From Paraphysomonas bandaiensis (Eukaryota > Chrysophyceae): a DNA stretch of 64,000 nucleotides. The DNA is taken from the NCBI GenBank assembly GCA_965644295.1, contig CBFFRP010000413.1:42520-106519 (forward strand), read 5' to 3'. How positions within the stretch are numbered: position 1 is the stretch's first letter; each line of letters starts with the position of its first letter. Shown here piece by piece: positions 40,709 to 53,925 of the stretch. The notes beneath the pieces are model-generated. The model ran no database searches. It was not told the origin of the DNA and saw only the letters and a program-made list of their open reading frames with translations. A program made the translations under genes and the position numbers.

Positions 40709-43700
40709 CTAACGAATTAATGACCCTGACGTCTTATCCAGAGGGAGGTTAAGTGGAGAGTCTGAAGTTTGCGTGCCTGACCCAGTTCCCGCTCCTTGGG
40801 CCGTAGAAGACTGCTGTGTAGGTCCAATACATGACCTAAGATGTGTAAGGAACACTTTATAAGTATCTATACACTCCCTTACCGAGCTACAGATTCAAAC
40901 ACGCGCTCTATCTCGGGTGCACATCTTGTGAACGGCCGTCGCCAGAACGCATAGCGGGGGTTCTTGATGAGCTCGATGAAAGTGATGAGTAATCCCCACT
41001 GATGTCAATTAGAGCAGAAATAAATAGAGCTATATACTTACCGGATGTGGTCGATGTACTATTAGACGCTCTAAAAGGACTCGAGTTATCTGCTCCTGGA
41101 TGAACTCATTGCTGGCCTCACCAAATAAACTCAATAATACACACGAGAAATAGTGTGTATGGTTATTTGGATATCGCAACTGGTTAGCCATCACATTCAG
41201 CACTGTGTATCTGCTCTCAGCATCCACAGCAGTGACCAAGTGTTTGAAAACGTCCATTGCAACAGACGGGTGCATCTGGGTCTTCTGTTGTTGTTGCTGC
41301 GCTACCGCATAGGATGCCACGTACATCACAACAGCGGTCGTTAGAATTGAGTGAAGTCCACCTCCACTTTGCGTTATCGCTGGTACTAACTGATCAAGAA
41401 ACTCTGCTGGTTGCTTGTTTGCCAGGTAACTGTCCAAGCGAGACCGAAGTCCCCTTTCGTGAAGAATTCCTACGAAGTCTGTTAGCAGCCTGGGCGACTG
41501 AGCTATCTCTGGTAATAGGTCAACTTTGAGGTTAGGTGTGAAGGGGTCTGGCAAGCGCATAGACCGCGGAAAGGCTGACAAGACAAGGTTTCTTAGCTGT
41601 ACACAAGGTTGAGGGATGGGTTCACAAAGAGATAGATGGTAGTCACAGAGAAACTCAGGGAAGTCGTGCAACAGGACCAGCAAAACTTTCAGAGTACCTT
41701 TATACAGTCTCCTCAAGGGGTCGATTAAGATAGCGCTTCTAAGGAAGGGCTGCATAAAGTGAAGCAGTGAAAGAAGCAACCTGTGCATATACGGCCAACC
41801 CTTCTGCCCGCGCGCATGCAGGAGGTGAGGCATAAAACTCCTGTGTGAAATAAGTTGCAGCCAAGCAAACGCGAATGTAGGCACAGCGGACGGCTGCAGT
41901 GCGAGGAAGACCTGACTATATGTAACCAGAAGAGGAAGCAGGGCAGGATTGGGGTCTTGTTTGGTATCAGCAACACCCAGATCTTGCATCAGATTTGAGA
42001 AGAGACGATAATAAGGTCTCTGATCAAATACAGTATTGGCAGCTCTTCTAGCCTCATGGTCATCGAGTAGTGCTCTTGCAATGGCATTTAGGATTCGACT
42101 CAGTAGACTCAAGCGGACATTGGCATCGCTAGTTTCCTTGTCTGCTAGCCTCACAAGCAATAAAAACAGCTTAGAAAGAGCATCGATAACAGTAAACGAA
42201 AGATTTGATGATAGTTGTCCCGCTGAGCTATCGCCCTGGGAGCTCTGGTTTTGTTGTCCACTTTTCACGCAAGCCTCCACACACACCTCGGCAGAGAGAC
42301 GGAAGAATCTATCCGCTGCCTCCTCTGTTTTAAGCACTCCGTACTGGTGCAATAATTGAAGATATTGGCCAAACACCTGGTCGTTAGAGGAATTCCAAAC
42401 GCGTAGCCATCTATCCAAAAGCAACATCACATGCTCACGAACAGAGTCGCGAGAGGGTGGGGCAGGGGCCGCACTAGACCCGGTGGAGCTCTTGGGATCC
42501 TCTCTCGCAGCAGCCAAGGTGCGAATATCCGTCAACCACTTTTGCAGTTGCTTACGAATCGTGGTGTTGGCGGGTCGCATTTTACTTACAATCTCAAACA
42601 CCTTCGAAAATTCAAAGGTAGCAGCGATACCTTCCGCCAGACTATGTCGAATGAAATTGAGTGCAACCTCAACCCATATCATATTTTGCCCACCATCTAA
42701 ATTATTAGCAAAGTAGAGATCTACTTCTTGTGCACGAAGAAGCTTGGCTCTCATCAGGAGAGTCAAAATATCACGATGCAGCTTTCTACTGGATTCTTCT
42801 GTGACAGAAAAAGTAGCATAGTGACTGAGCCACGATATCATATCCGGTGTGAACTTGCGCTGGCCACCACAGGCATCTCGAAGCGCCTCTAAAATTCCCA
42901 CCATCACCTCTAAGCGGAGAGTATCATTTACGGCAACGGTGTCCACAAGGCGCTTGAAGACACTCTCTGCAAATGTGAGAGCGCTCTCTATGCGCACCCC
43001 GGGCTGTGTACACTGCGTAATGTGAATGACGTCTCTCAGTCTCGCGAATATTTCATGGTCACCGCCTAACATAGATAGGTATACGTCCCTGCCTTGGACT
43101 TGCATCATAACATTTTTAAGTGCAATGTCAACTCTTGAGAGTGCAATTTGGTAAGCTTCAAGCGCTTGTGCCATGGACAGACTGGAACCACCTTGGTTCG
43201 GCACAGATGGGGGCATACTGGGCGACATGTGAGGAGAGGGTCTGCCTGGCTGGCCATGGGTGGGTATATCAGGGCCTGACTGCTGAGGTGCGTGATTCTG
43301 CTGTGATGCACCGGTAAGAGACAGGCGTTGTCGCTGAAAAGCCTCATATACTAGCATCTGTGCTTGGGTTAATCCTCCTGCAATAGGTTTCATCGCATCA
43401 GGAAGATCGCGAGGAAATCGGCTACTCTTACTGGAAGAGCCGCTAGTATCGGGCAAAGGTACACCTGTCTCGTTGTGCTTCCGTCGCAACTGAATAGCAG
43501 GAGCGAGTGCCTCATCAATGTCCCGGATAGCCTTCTCAGTCGCAGCTTTCTCAATCAGCATACAGCCCAGCTCCAGATTTTCTGTCGAACAGACCTGCAC
43601 AACCTGTTCAGTCGACATCTGGTCCACCGAACTTTGAGAGAGAAGAGTGCGCAGATGATTCCCAATACTGACACGTAGGGGCTCCTTACATGTTACTAGG

Positions 43701-46700
43701 GCTAAACTGCCGGCAAGGTTCGATATCATTAAGTGGGCAGCCCGGCGCAGCTGGTTCTCATTTGGTTCGAGGGCAAAATCCTTCTGAATGAGCTGTTGCG
43801 TAGTAACACACGCAATAGTAACGGATCTCTCTACCACTGGTTGAATAATCTCGCGAATAGCGCGATCCACTGCCAGTGGTACGATACGGCGCAAACCAGG
43901 GTTAGATTGAAATATATGCAGAGAAGGGTTTATGATAACATGAGATCCCAAGTTAGGAATCACGGTGTGTTCTGAAGGGGGGGGCTGAGGTGGAGCAGGG
44001 CTGGAAGAGACCTTTTCGTGATCTTCGTGCGTCGGAGGAAGAGGAGACGCACTGTGCTGGCTTGCAGAAGGCTGCGTCTGAGAAGGAGGTGACGATTGTG
44101 ACATAGGAGCCGGAGAAGCGCTTTGAGCATTTGAACTCCGTACATTAAAATCAGGATTCTTCTCTTTCACAGGAACAGGACATAGGGCCAACAGGTTAGA
44201 TTGGGGGATATCATCAATTCGGACACCTATTTTCTTGCACAGGACCTGTACTTCAAATTTGATATTCATTTTGAGGCCCTCAATCTCGAACAACTCTCGC
44301 ATTACCCCAAGCACGGCCATAAGCCATGGGTTAGGCGGGTGAAATATCTTTGACTCATTACAACCTTCAACTATCTTTGCGACGAAAGAGCACACGGCAA
44401 TCAATCTACCATTCTCGTATCCCCAGAGCAAAAGCTCCTTCAAGTCGCACCGCTTCTGCAAGAGGGGTTTGTTTCTCGCCAAAGTCAACTGGCCAAGCCA
44501 TATACCGAGATTACGGAGCAGTGACCTCTCTGAGCTGGATGTCGTTATCTTGGAAGATTGCAGCAACTTCGTAATGTTATGGTAACTGCTATTCAGAACC
44601 GCCTTAACAAGTGCAGGTGAGTCGAGCAGGTCGATAACTGCAAGATATGTATCATGAAGGTTTGGCTGGGTGCTCACTCGCTTGACTATGAGGTAGTTGG
44701 CGAACCAGTTGTAATGAATGGGTTCCATGATTGACCTGAGTTCGTTAGTCTTTGCCTCAACATTACTCTTTGCGATGTTGTTTACAATGAAAAGTATCTG
44801 GTCTCTGGTAGACTCCGATGGCACTTGCACATCGATCGCCTCCATATTGATTGCGTACATTTTCTCCACACTCTTCCTTCGCCTCTCCGTTGAGCCATCT
44901 GCCGTGACATTTTCAGCAGAAGAATTACTCGTGGTGTTACTTGGAGCGCCCCGGGGCTGAACTAGGCCAACCTGGGTGGAATGATTTGGACCCTTTTCCG
45001 ATAAATTCATAGTGGCAACTTGAGTAGTTACCTGTGTCACTGCTACATCATGTGCTGGCTGTTGATCCATAGAAGTCTCCGATGTCGAGCCTGTAGGCGC
45101 AGCAGAAAGTGATGAGGCCTCTTGTGACGCCCCGCCACTTACACCCTGTTGGCTTGCAGAGGATGACGAGGGGTTACTGATTGCGCGCTGGGCCTCCTTA
45201 AAAAGCTCTTGGCAGTGTTTTGTGAGGTGGGGAATTTGAACCAGATGGGAACAGTACTGAGGCCACTCGCTTAGGCGAGATCGGAATTGTTCCAACGATA
45301 TTTTACCAAACCGAAACATTTTCTCGTTACTGCCCCCCTGTTCAGGGTCTTTACGGAGAGCTTCCAATACATACCGAAGTGCTATGCCTAGGGTGATACT
45401 AGACACAAGCTGATGCTGTATGAGAGTGCCAAAGAGTCGACCTGTCACCTGCAGCTCCTTTTCCGGATACTTGTGAAAGAAACGATACTCGTCGAACAGG
45501 TTGTGGATCATACATCGGAAAATCTCTTGCTCTCTGGTCTCAGTGGATGATTTGAATCTCTTAAGTAGGTGAATAACTTCGTCAATTGTCATATCAGAAG
45601 TGTAGATTTTCTGGAAGTAAGAGTTGGATACCTCCTCTATCTCCGCCGACTCAGGTCCTCCAGTCCGCTGTCCTGGTCGACCGTCCACCCCTCCCCGTAC
45701 AGTGGCCCTAGAGTCACCTGTCTGTTGCTGCTGAGAGGCAAGTTCAGACATAGCACGGACCTCCTGTGGTGATACCACTGCAGGATGCTGCTGAATACAC
45801 TTCAGAAGCGTAGAGAAACTCTCCACCGAGAGAACGGGACCCTCCAATGCACTGCGTGGGCGGAGTGCATCGGCATGGGACTTGGCGAACATGGCTACAT
45901 TCCTGGCTAACTGTGGATTCTTCGCGAGCACTGCAAGCAGCCTATCTTCCAATGACAGGTGCCCACGGTCAGCCAACAGACACCAGTAACCTAGTACCTC
46001 ATCAATGCTACACTCTTCTTGCACCTTTACAACAATGCCCATGCCATTAAGACGCTGATCGATTTGGAGCATCTCCTGAACCGTCTGTGCGTTCTTGAGA
46101 CCAATACGGCACAGTAACAGCAAGAGATCCTGATTGATGTCCCTTAATTTCATCATTATCATGTTCGAAGAGGGGCGCGACCCTGCCAGACCAGTGAAGT
46201 ATCGCAAAATGCGACGGAGGATCTCTGTTCGGACACCACTCAGTTGATCACTAACTTGGGCGAGTCCAATAAGCACGTACTCAGGGTACTGAGTGGAGGC
46301 GTCCGTCAATATCTTAACAACTTCAGCAGAATTGCCTCTGGCTGCTATAGCAAGGAGGGTGGAATACACATGCACGCACATCCACGACCCGTTGTGTGGG
46401 GTCGGTACCTCTTGGCTCTCAAGACGATGTGCGCCAGGATTCATGTCAGAGAAGTCCACCAAGTTTCTGGAAGTCCCACATGCTAGCACAATGAACGCTA
46501 GCTGTGCAGTTCGATTCTCCCAAACAGCACCCATCAAACCGGAGGCCGGGAAGGGGCGTCCGCTTATGCGGGAGAAGAGCTTAACTAGAAGTACGAACTC
46601 CGACTCACTTGGCGGAAATAATGCAGAACTGACATCCATATGGCGCACCACCGCCGCCCATTTCATGTGACGTGCATTTTCCGATAGTACAGCTACAACA

Positions 46701-47588
46701 ACCTCAAGGTTCCACCATTGGAGCTCCCCGCCATCACCTGTAGGCACGGGAGAATCCTGTAACAGAGCGTATAACAACGCACTTTCCGCAGTATGGTCAC
46801 CGTCCCGCTTCATACCATCACGGGGAACTACAAGTAGCAGGATGTCAGCCACGTGCCGCTCCTCCAACCGTGACACACCAAATTCGCTAAGAGTTTTGCG
46901 GAAAGTATCAGAAGATGCAGAACATTGATATCCAATATCCCGCAAGGCACGGGCCAGGTCACCACCTTGTTCGCTTGACGCGGCATCCTCCTGCTTCGAT
47001 GCTGGGATACGGGTACTGGATGCTGCAACCTGAAGAACTTTCCGTGTGACATCCGGAGAGCATATGTCATCCTGATATAACTTTACCCATATATCACTTG
47101 AATATCTTACATACCTCAGAAGTGGAAATAAAGTGAACAATTGCGTGCACAGTACCCTCACTCAAATCGTTAAAAGAGGTAACCTCGACCAGTTTCGACT
47201 TCATCAGAGATTTCGCCTCAGCAACTACTGATTGATACTGGGATTGTGAGAGAGAATACGCGAATGCTACCGATTGTGATGGCGTTAGCTTGAGAGCGTT
47301 GCACAGGTTGAGGGGACTCAGTTCGTCAGGTAAACGGCCCTCAGACTGTAAAACTACCTGCCTGTTTCCTCCTTCATATATTTGGCACATCGAAGTGACA
47401 AAATTAGGAGCATGCAGAATCTTTGCGATTTCATCATGAAGAGTGGTCATCTGCATCGAGTGAGGAGCAATCTAAAAGCAGTTTACTACAGTTACCTTAT
47501 GAGAATCTTTCAGTGAAGATCTGTCTCTTAAATCTACCTCATCAAGAAGGCAACTCACATGATGAATGAGTGCTTCTTCGCCGTACAT
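40709..47588 (-). CDS. CNOT1: CCR4-NOT complex scaffold subunit 1, ~2219 aa, five exons
   Basis: Exons are 47588-47559, 47471-47115, 47071-41042, 40998-40883 and 40835-40709. Introns are 87, 43, 43 and 47 nt, and phases agree. The N-terminal region has the CNOT1 pattern [20 protein letters not shown]...[15 protein letters not shown]. The middle includes the CAF1/CNOT7-binding MIF4G-like region, Gln/Ser/Pro-rich linkers (about 43.2-44.1 and 45.0-45.2 kb) and the CNOT9-binding and NOT1 superfamily helices. The C-terminus matches metazoan CNOT1 closely: [24 protein letters not shown], then [16 protein letters not shown] across the last intron. It is the scaffold for deadenylases in mRNA decay and repression. 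The first 30-nt exon is the least certain. Length is close to the usual 2100-2400 aa. Confidence 0.93.
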
Positions 47589-47724
47589 TTCTATCAGCTG
47601 TATTCAATAGTAAGTATAAAGCACCGGTACTCTAATATTCACGTCAACCTGTTGTATCTCGATAAAATTGGTTTTGTGTGTTTTCTTTGACAGTGACGCA
47701 GTCAAGTTCTTAATTTGCCAAAAG
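47589..47724. promoter_or_regulatory. Bidirectional promoter, CNOT1 / RIIa-like gene
   Basis: Only ~136 bp separate the divergent start codons of CNOT1 (-) and the RIIa-like gene (+), so both promoters must overlap here. No clear TATA box is seen. TTGACAGTGACGCAGTCAAG at 47689-47708 is partly palindromic. Confidence 0.5.
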
Positions 47725-48607
47725 ATGGGTGGAGAGAACATTACTACTCTGCATCCTTACTCATCAATTTTGAAAGAACAACAAGCCGCCAAGAAGTGAG
47801 TATTGCGGTTGTAGCGTCTAAGTCTGTTTATTATATAAGGGGAGGTGTAGTGTATACTTCTACTTGTTGTTGTTCATTCTTTTCCTGGCATTATTTTTTG
47901 TGATTAGCATTTCAGATGCATTTCGGGAGGATCTTGAAGCGACATTTTTTCAGTTCATTATTTTGATCTATACTGTGAGACGTTTTTCGACAAAGCGGAC
48001 CAGTCTGGTCCCACTTTATTTTTTTGTAGTGGCCAAAATGACCACAATTTTTTTATTTCGAGTGGGACCATCTACAGTCCGACAAGCCGACAAGTGGAGG
48101 GGTGGTCCACTTTGTCAAAAAACGTCTCCTGTATAACGAACCTCCTACACTACTAAACAATATACTCGTTTTTGTGTATGTTTATCTACATGGTGCATCA
48201 TATATCACTATCCACACTGGAACACACAGTATAATCGATATATCAAAGGTCAAAATAATCAATACGCAATCAAGATTTATTATATAAAAGTCTAACTCTG
48301 AGTAAAGGGTACTATGGACGGAACGAACAACAAAATTATCGATAAAATTTGTCAGTACTCTGAGGTAGGAAATATATAGCATCAGCTGTATGATCTGACC
48401 ATACTTCATTCTTTAGAAAGTGGAAGTTAAAGAATTACTTCGTGAGTACATGAGAAGGTAGTTTTCTTTGTTTAGTATTCCGAAGTAATCATTTTAACGT
48501 TTCATAGGATCATTGTTGCTCAACCGGATGATCCTGTACAGTTTTTCATCGATACCATTTCTAACGAACCGTACCAGCGCAATTCTTCTTCTAATGAAAG
48601 GAAGTGA
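47725..48607 (+). CDS. Small RIIa/Dpy-30-like docking-domain protein
   Basis: Exon 1 is 47725-47795 (MGGENITTLHPYSSILKEQQ..). The last two exons, 48417-48457 and 48508-48607, are joined by a 50-nt intron and read KVEVKELLREYMRR|IIVAQPDDPVQFFIDTI. Helix-turn-helix with a PxDPxxFxID ending is the pattern of RIIa and Dpy-30 dimerisation/docking domains, common in axonemal proteins and adenylate kinases. A phase-compatible middle exon is 47908-47974, giving about 92 aa in all, but its hydrophobic sequence is not convincing. The following intron (47975-48416, ~440 nt) is far longer than any other here and contains a MITE. With EFHC nearby, an axonemal role is plausible but inferred. Confidence 0.5.
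47977..48128. repeat. 152-bp MITE with ~26-bp terminal inverted repeats and 4-bp TSD
   Basis: The left end GAGACGTTTTTCGACAAAG and right end CTTTGTCAAAAAACGTCTC are inverse-complementary over ~26 bp with two mismatches, extending to GGACCA/TGGTCC. CTGT flanks both sides (47973-47976, 48129-48132). Subterminal GGTCCCACTT and AGTGGGACCA are also inverted. No coding capacity. It sits in the long intron of the RIIa-like gene. Confidence 0.85.
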
Positions 48608-50428
48608 TTGTAGTGGAAAGTACTAGCTTAGATTTGTTATCTGGAATTTTGTGTGCCTTCAAATTATATTGCGATTGTATTTTTTATTTTCTCCAACTGT
48701 CAAAGGCAGATAGTTAATCAACGCCGTACTTAGTCTATGGGAGTGTTTTCTTTGATCTACATATCTTATGTAATCTGTCTTAGCGATGCATGTTTTAAGT
48801 GTGGCTTGTCCTCGAGCGTTATTTCCAATGACGTTGAAATAGCAGTTGTTGGCACACTACAAGCGCAGTTGGGGGGTAAAGTTCAAGTACTACGACGTCA
48901 GAGATCATGAAACACCAACAAAAGGAATTACCAAGCGTTACAGTACACATTAAATACCTCCATAAGATATTTATAAATATTAACTCTACCTTGAATTCAG
49001 AAAGTAACAATATTAATACGCTGCTTTAGTCAGTTACCTGTGTTTTCGTAAAACAGGCATAGGGAATTATGTGTTGTGCTCACCATGAATTTCCAACCAA
49101 AGGCTACTGTGTATACACACAGTCTCATTCCAGTACATGAACAGTATGTAATTCTTATATGTTTGCCCTAGTTAATTCATCAGAATAATTCCATTTTTTA
49201 TGTAAAAGAAATTCCTCACTGCTGATATTTATAATGACATAATTATTGAATTATACAATTAGATGACAGACATCACCTGCACAGGTTTATAGCGGCTAGA
49301 GTTGATTGATTGTAAACTTTTATTATAAGGTTATTAGCTATCCTTTTGTGATGAATGTTAATACTATAGTCTTTTTTCAATGTATAACATAAAACATACA
49401 ACTTTTCTCCGCTCACATTTAGTATTTAGTGCTTCACTGTATCAAATGTGGCATCTGTGTGCTTCTTTGTTCCTTATTCTTTGCATATCTATCAAATTTC
49501 TCTCAACTACACGTATGAAGGAGCTGTTGCTTCAGTTTTAGGGTCAACCTGAGTTCTATCTTATGCGCAAATGATATTTACGGTACAGATGTTAAGGAAA
49601 ATAACAGTTTCAATAAGAAGTGTTTGGGCTTTACAGTCGAAAGCTTTGTTGACCAAAAAATGGCTCTCTTTTTAATTTTCTGTATGTTATTAAGAATGTG
49701 ACTACAAGCTACAATTCGTACTGACATATTGCATACTAACAAGACATTCAGTGGCTTTAGGGAACCTTTTATAATATTTTTAGAAAATTGATATGGGAAC
49801 TATCACATCATTTCGAGTTCGCATAACTCATAGCAGCATACATCAAATCAACCCCACTGAGTTCTAACCGCATTTACAATGCAAGATTATTGTCTGTATG
49901 TAGAGCTGTCGTAGTACCAGTTCTTCTAATTCTCTGATTTAATTATTTCATCAATAGCCAAGGTTAACATATTCAGAGTCATCAGAGAAGCTATTTACAC
50001 AGTGTTGTTGCAGCTACCATAGTGGCTGCTGTTGAGAATATATTTGATTGCAACTTCCCGAAACTATAAGAAATCTTCAGGACCATATGAACCTTCTTGC
50101 ACTACGGTGTTCCTGCATGCACGTTTACCTAAACGTAGGACGGTATTTTATTGTTATACGGATATAGGAATGTTTATACATGTACTCGTAGTGTGTGCTG
50201 ATGATGAGGATCAGTCCGATGAGAGAAACCGAAAACGACCGTTTCCCAAAGAGCATACATACATAGATGTATATCTACGTATCGTACAGCACGGTGCTCT
50301 GCTGCTGTTGTGGTGTGTGACTAAAAAGGACTGCTGAATACAGACGATTCAACGGCCATACCATCTCAATCACAGCAAATATTGTCAGGCAGATAAAAAG
50401 GAGGTGTGACTAGCAGAGGAACTGCAAG
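48608..50428. other. AT-rich spacer
   Basis: No gene recognised. The plus frame 50032-50337 is not protein-like. The last ~250 bases, upstream of the EFHC-like gene, contain CGTACAGCACGGTGC, similar to words upstream of aminopeptidase P. Confidence 0.3.
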
Positions 50429-53374
50429 ATGAGTTTCCTTGGAATGAATACACACCAGGGCTCTTGGGCTTATGTAAGTTGACTGTGACCTTCAACACGT
50501 GTACCCTCATGTATATTCACAGCGGGCATCTGGCGGTTTCGCACGTCCCAAGAATTTTGAAGATCAGTGTAGATCAACTCCAGATTTAAATTCTTATGAT
50601 ATGGCCAGGCCACAAACTGCACATGGAGAGAGAATCAGGCAGCTGAATAAGACTATGAGTGAGATGCAGTTCTCTCGCCCTGCGACTGCATGCAGTTTGC
50701 GTCCAAAATCAGCTTCATCTACGCGACCGTCTAAAGGAGCCAGTCAGCGCTTACGAGAATCATTAGATTTTGCCAATCAGACTGCTGATGCAATTACAAT
50801 GCACACATATTCGTCAGAAAAAGAGCTCCAGCGACCAACAACCGCCTCTGGAACGTTGCGCATGTCACAGTCGTTTAACAAAGTTCCGAAATATGTAGAG
50901 ACATATAAACAAGTGCTTCGTTTCTATTGTCATTTCTTTGACAAGGATGTACAACGCTCTCGTAAACCCCTAAGAAAATTTCGTTCTGCCTCCACAGCTC
51001 GCCTGTTCACGCTATTAGTCTATGTGGAGGACACGACGTGCGAGTTAGCTGAAGAACGAACTCCGAACTCAGGTTTTATCTAGAATACGCCATTGTCATT
51101 TTCCTTACTGTGAGCGTTTAGGCATTGTTGGTGGTCCGTTCTACAAGAGGGGAGCTTTATTGAAGAGCGATGGTACTGTTTTCGAACCCACCGATTTTAG
51201 TGTCGGTGGATGCTTCACAGCTCTTGGTCACGACTTCTTTATAACAGACTGTGATGATTTCACAAGGGAGTTTTACAGGTAAAATACATCTCTACCTTGT
51301 TGGAATGTAATAGTACGGTTCTTTGTCAGACGTGAATTCGGTATTGTGATGGCTCCTGGTGCCCCTCGTCCGGCTGTCGCCAACCCTGCAATCGGTGCTC
51401 AAAACTCTACCGGGCTGGGTGGTACGCGTGATCCAAAGAATAGTAAAAAGAACTATGGAACCCGCAGTGTGGATTATTTTGAGAAAAAGGAGCTTCTGGA
51501 CAAGACGAACAAATTCATTAACTTTGATAATCGGTCTCTACGTTTCAGGTGCATCGAGGTCACTGATGACCCGCACAATCCCGAGTCCAATGGTCCAAGT
51601 ATCAGCTATGACGCGAAGAAATATCTACTTACGTATACTCTGTGTGATGACATGGTGGAGGTGCGCATGTTCAAATCAAGCCGCAAATCTTCCCATGATC
51701 CCAAGATGCTTCTAAAGAAGTCGAAGCTTCCCAAAAATTGGCAAGACGTTCCCAGGCATCGCCCTCTCATCTACTACAGTCCAGATGACTTCCACTGTGG
51801 TGCGGTTATTGATGTGTATGGCCGTAAACTTTTGATACTTGGATGCGACAATGGTACACGTCAGTACTATGCTGAACGAGGAATTCAGCAGGATGAGATA
51901 GAACTCGAGGAACCTAAACCTGTTCTTTACGAGCAGCCCGTTCCTCAACTTGGAGACGGGTTCCTGGCCATAGGCGGAGAAGCGGACACTCTTCATACAG
52001 TTTATGGGCATCCGAAGCCCCAGAAGAATTGGAAGAAAATTCAAAGAAACCTTGGACAGATCATCCGCTGTCGTTGCAAGTTGTTGAGCGCAAATGCAGT
52101 TGACAGCTCGCGTAACTTCATGCTAACTTTTCACCTTGAAGACGACACGATAGGTGTTTACGAGGAAGTCATCAGAAATTCAGGAGTAGTTGGTGGGAAC
52201 TTTTTAAAAAGAGGGGTCTATGTGAATGGCCTGCCACCTGATAGTAACGAACCTAGACCGTTTATTCCAACTGATATATACCTGGGCAATGTAATCCTAC
52301 TAAATGGATATGAGATGCAGATTACAGAAATGGACGATATGAGTGTACGTTTCTGCGAGGAAAACTCTGACGAGTTTCCCTTTTTTGATACCTTTGCGAT
52401 TATAAATAATCTGATGGATAAAGTTTTGGAAATGGGAATAGATATTCGCGACACTATAACAAGACAGTACGACACTACTGGCAGCGGCTGGCTCAAGGAT
52501 GAGAGCTTTGTAAAATGCTTGGATGACTTAGAGATCAGTCAGGAAATGAATGATCAGGAACTAATGACTATGATGCGAAGATTCAAAGAAGTTCTCCAGG
52601 GCAACTTAGTGCAGAGGCGAAATGTTGCCGACAAGTATTATTATCACGAAATGTGTGATCTCTTCTCCCATGCACACTGCATAAAAAACCCTCAATCTGT
52701 GAACAAAAAAAATCTGGACGCATTGGGGCGCCTTTTACATGACCTACGAAGTAGACAAACGCAGTGGAGAAGGTATGTTCCTGTATAATTGTTGCATAAT
52801 TTATGACATGTGTAATAGGGCTCTTCGTATGGATATTCATTCAGTGGATCACTACATTACAATTGCTCATTTGATTTCGTGCTTCGCGAAGAGTGGATTG
52901 CGTCTTAGTTTGCCTCAACGACGCCTAATTGTTCAACATTACGCTATTCCAAGCGATGAAGCAGAGCCATTGCTTCCGGTCAGTGTCTGATGAGTAGCGA
53001 ATAAGAAGTATGCTTATGGTTGTTATTGCAGAAATTGAATCAGGTTCATGACATTGATCAGCTAGAGGGGACAATGTCAATATCACATGCGGCCAAGGGT
53101 GTTAAAAAGAGCACAAGCAAAGTTCTCCGATCACTCCGCCGCTTGGAAAGTCAAGAGGAGGAAGTGGACACGATTAACAGGAGAAGGTCATCAATGGGAA
53201 CGTAAGTGTTTCATTGATATGTGATAATATGTTGATTTTCGGGGCAGGTCTATTCTTCGGTCAAAAGATAAGACTGCGTCAGCTGCTTCTACCGAAGAAG
53301 AATTCGACCCAACAACTATCGTCATTGACTTTGATAAGTTTTGCAATGACATTTATGTCTGTGATTGGGCATAG
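50429..53374 (+). CDS. EFHC1/2 (Rib72)-like axonemal protein with three DM10 domains, 883 aa
   Basis: Exons are 50429-50473, 50523-51072, 51122-51278, 51330-52772, 52819-52978, 53032-53201 and 53248-53374. The six introns are 49, 49, 51, 46, 53 and 46 nt, all phase-consistent. DM10-1 starts at VLRFYCHFFDKDVQRSR and ends FFITDCDDFTREFYRREFG, spanning two introns. DM10-2 runs from NRSLRFRCIEVTDD through VIDVYGRKLLILGCDNGTR. DM10-3 runs from QIIRCRCKLLSANAVDSSRN to LNGYEMQITEMDDMSVRF. A helical C-terminal part with EF-hand-like spacing follows. EFHC1/Rib72 proteins are ribbon and inner-junction microtubule proteins of doublets, so this gene implies motile cilia. The N-terminal ~140 residues are Ser/Arg-rich and unlike the family. 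The C-terminus is longer than human EFHC2. Confidence 0.92.
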
Positions 53375-53925
53375 TGTCTTTATTTTGGTTGCAGAATTGG
53401 ATGATTGAGTGGAGATGGATATTACCTTCTGAGTTATTTTGTCACATTCGTGGGTATTGTAGAAAATGATATGGAAAAAATATAGTTGAGCAATGTAGAT
53501 AAAGGGATGATGGTTTTGATACAGATGACCCAAGATATTCTATGTAGTTTCACGCCGGTCCATTACATTCTATGCAGATTTAATATATTGTTGTAATAAG
53601 AATTATCCCTTGAATATTAATGCATGTATGACTGCAATGCTAGAAATGCGTCCGGCCATGTAGTTGACGTTATGTAGTTGACATAACACCTTGCGGCTGC
53701 TCCAAAAGAATAAAAACACGTTACGAATCAGGGAAAAATTGTTCACTAGTACAGCACTATATGTCACTGTAGTTACAGGATGTATTGGTAAATGCTAAAG
53801 AAGTTGCATTAAAAAGTGACCGCAGAAATTATATTGCTTAATCAGGAAAAGATCGTCAATTTGTGTCTAGTATAGATTTATGTCGACGTAGAGTTGTAAT
53901 ACTTTTTCGAATATAACATGATGGG
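53375..53925. other. AT-rich spacer
   Basis: No gene. Contains the 3' flank of the EFHC-like gene. GTAGTTGACGTTATGTAGTT is a short direct repeat near 53660-53680. Confidence 0.3.

Noticed and set aside
41030-41041. Ending CNOT1 at the stop near 41030
   Set aside because: A GTAAGT donor and the exact conserved continuation ([11 protein letters not shown]...SVARSC) in two more exons show the frame is spliced there.
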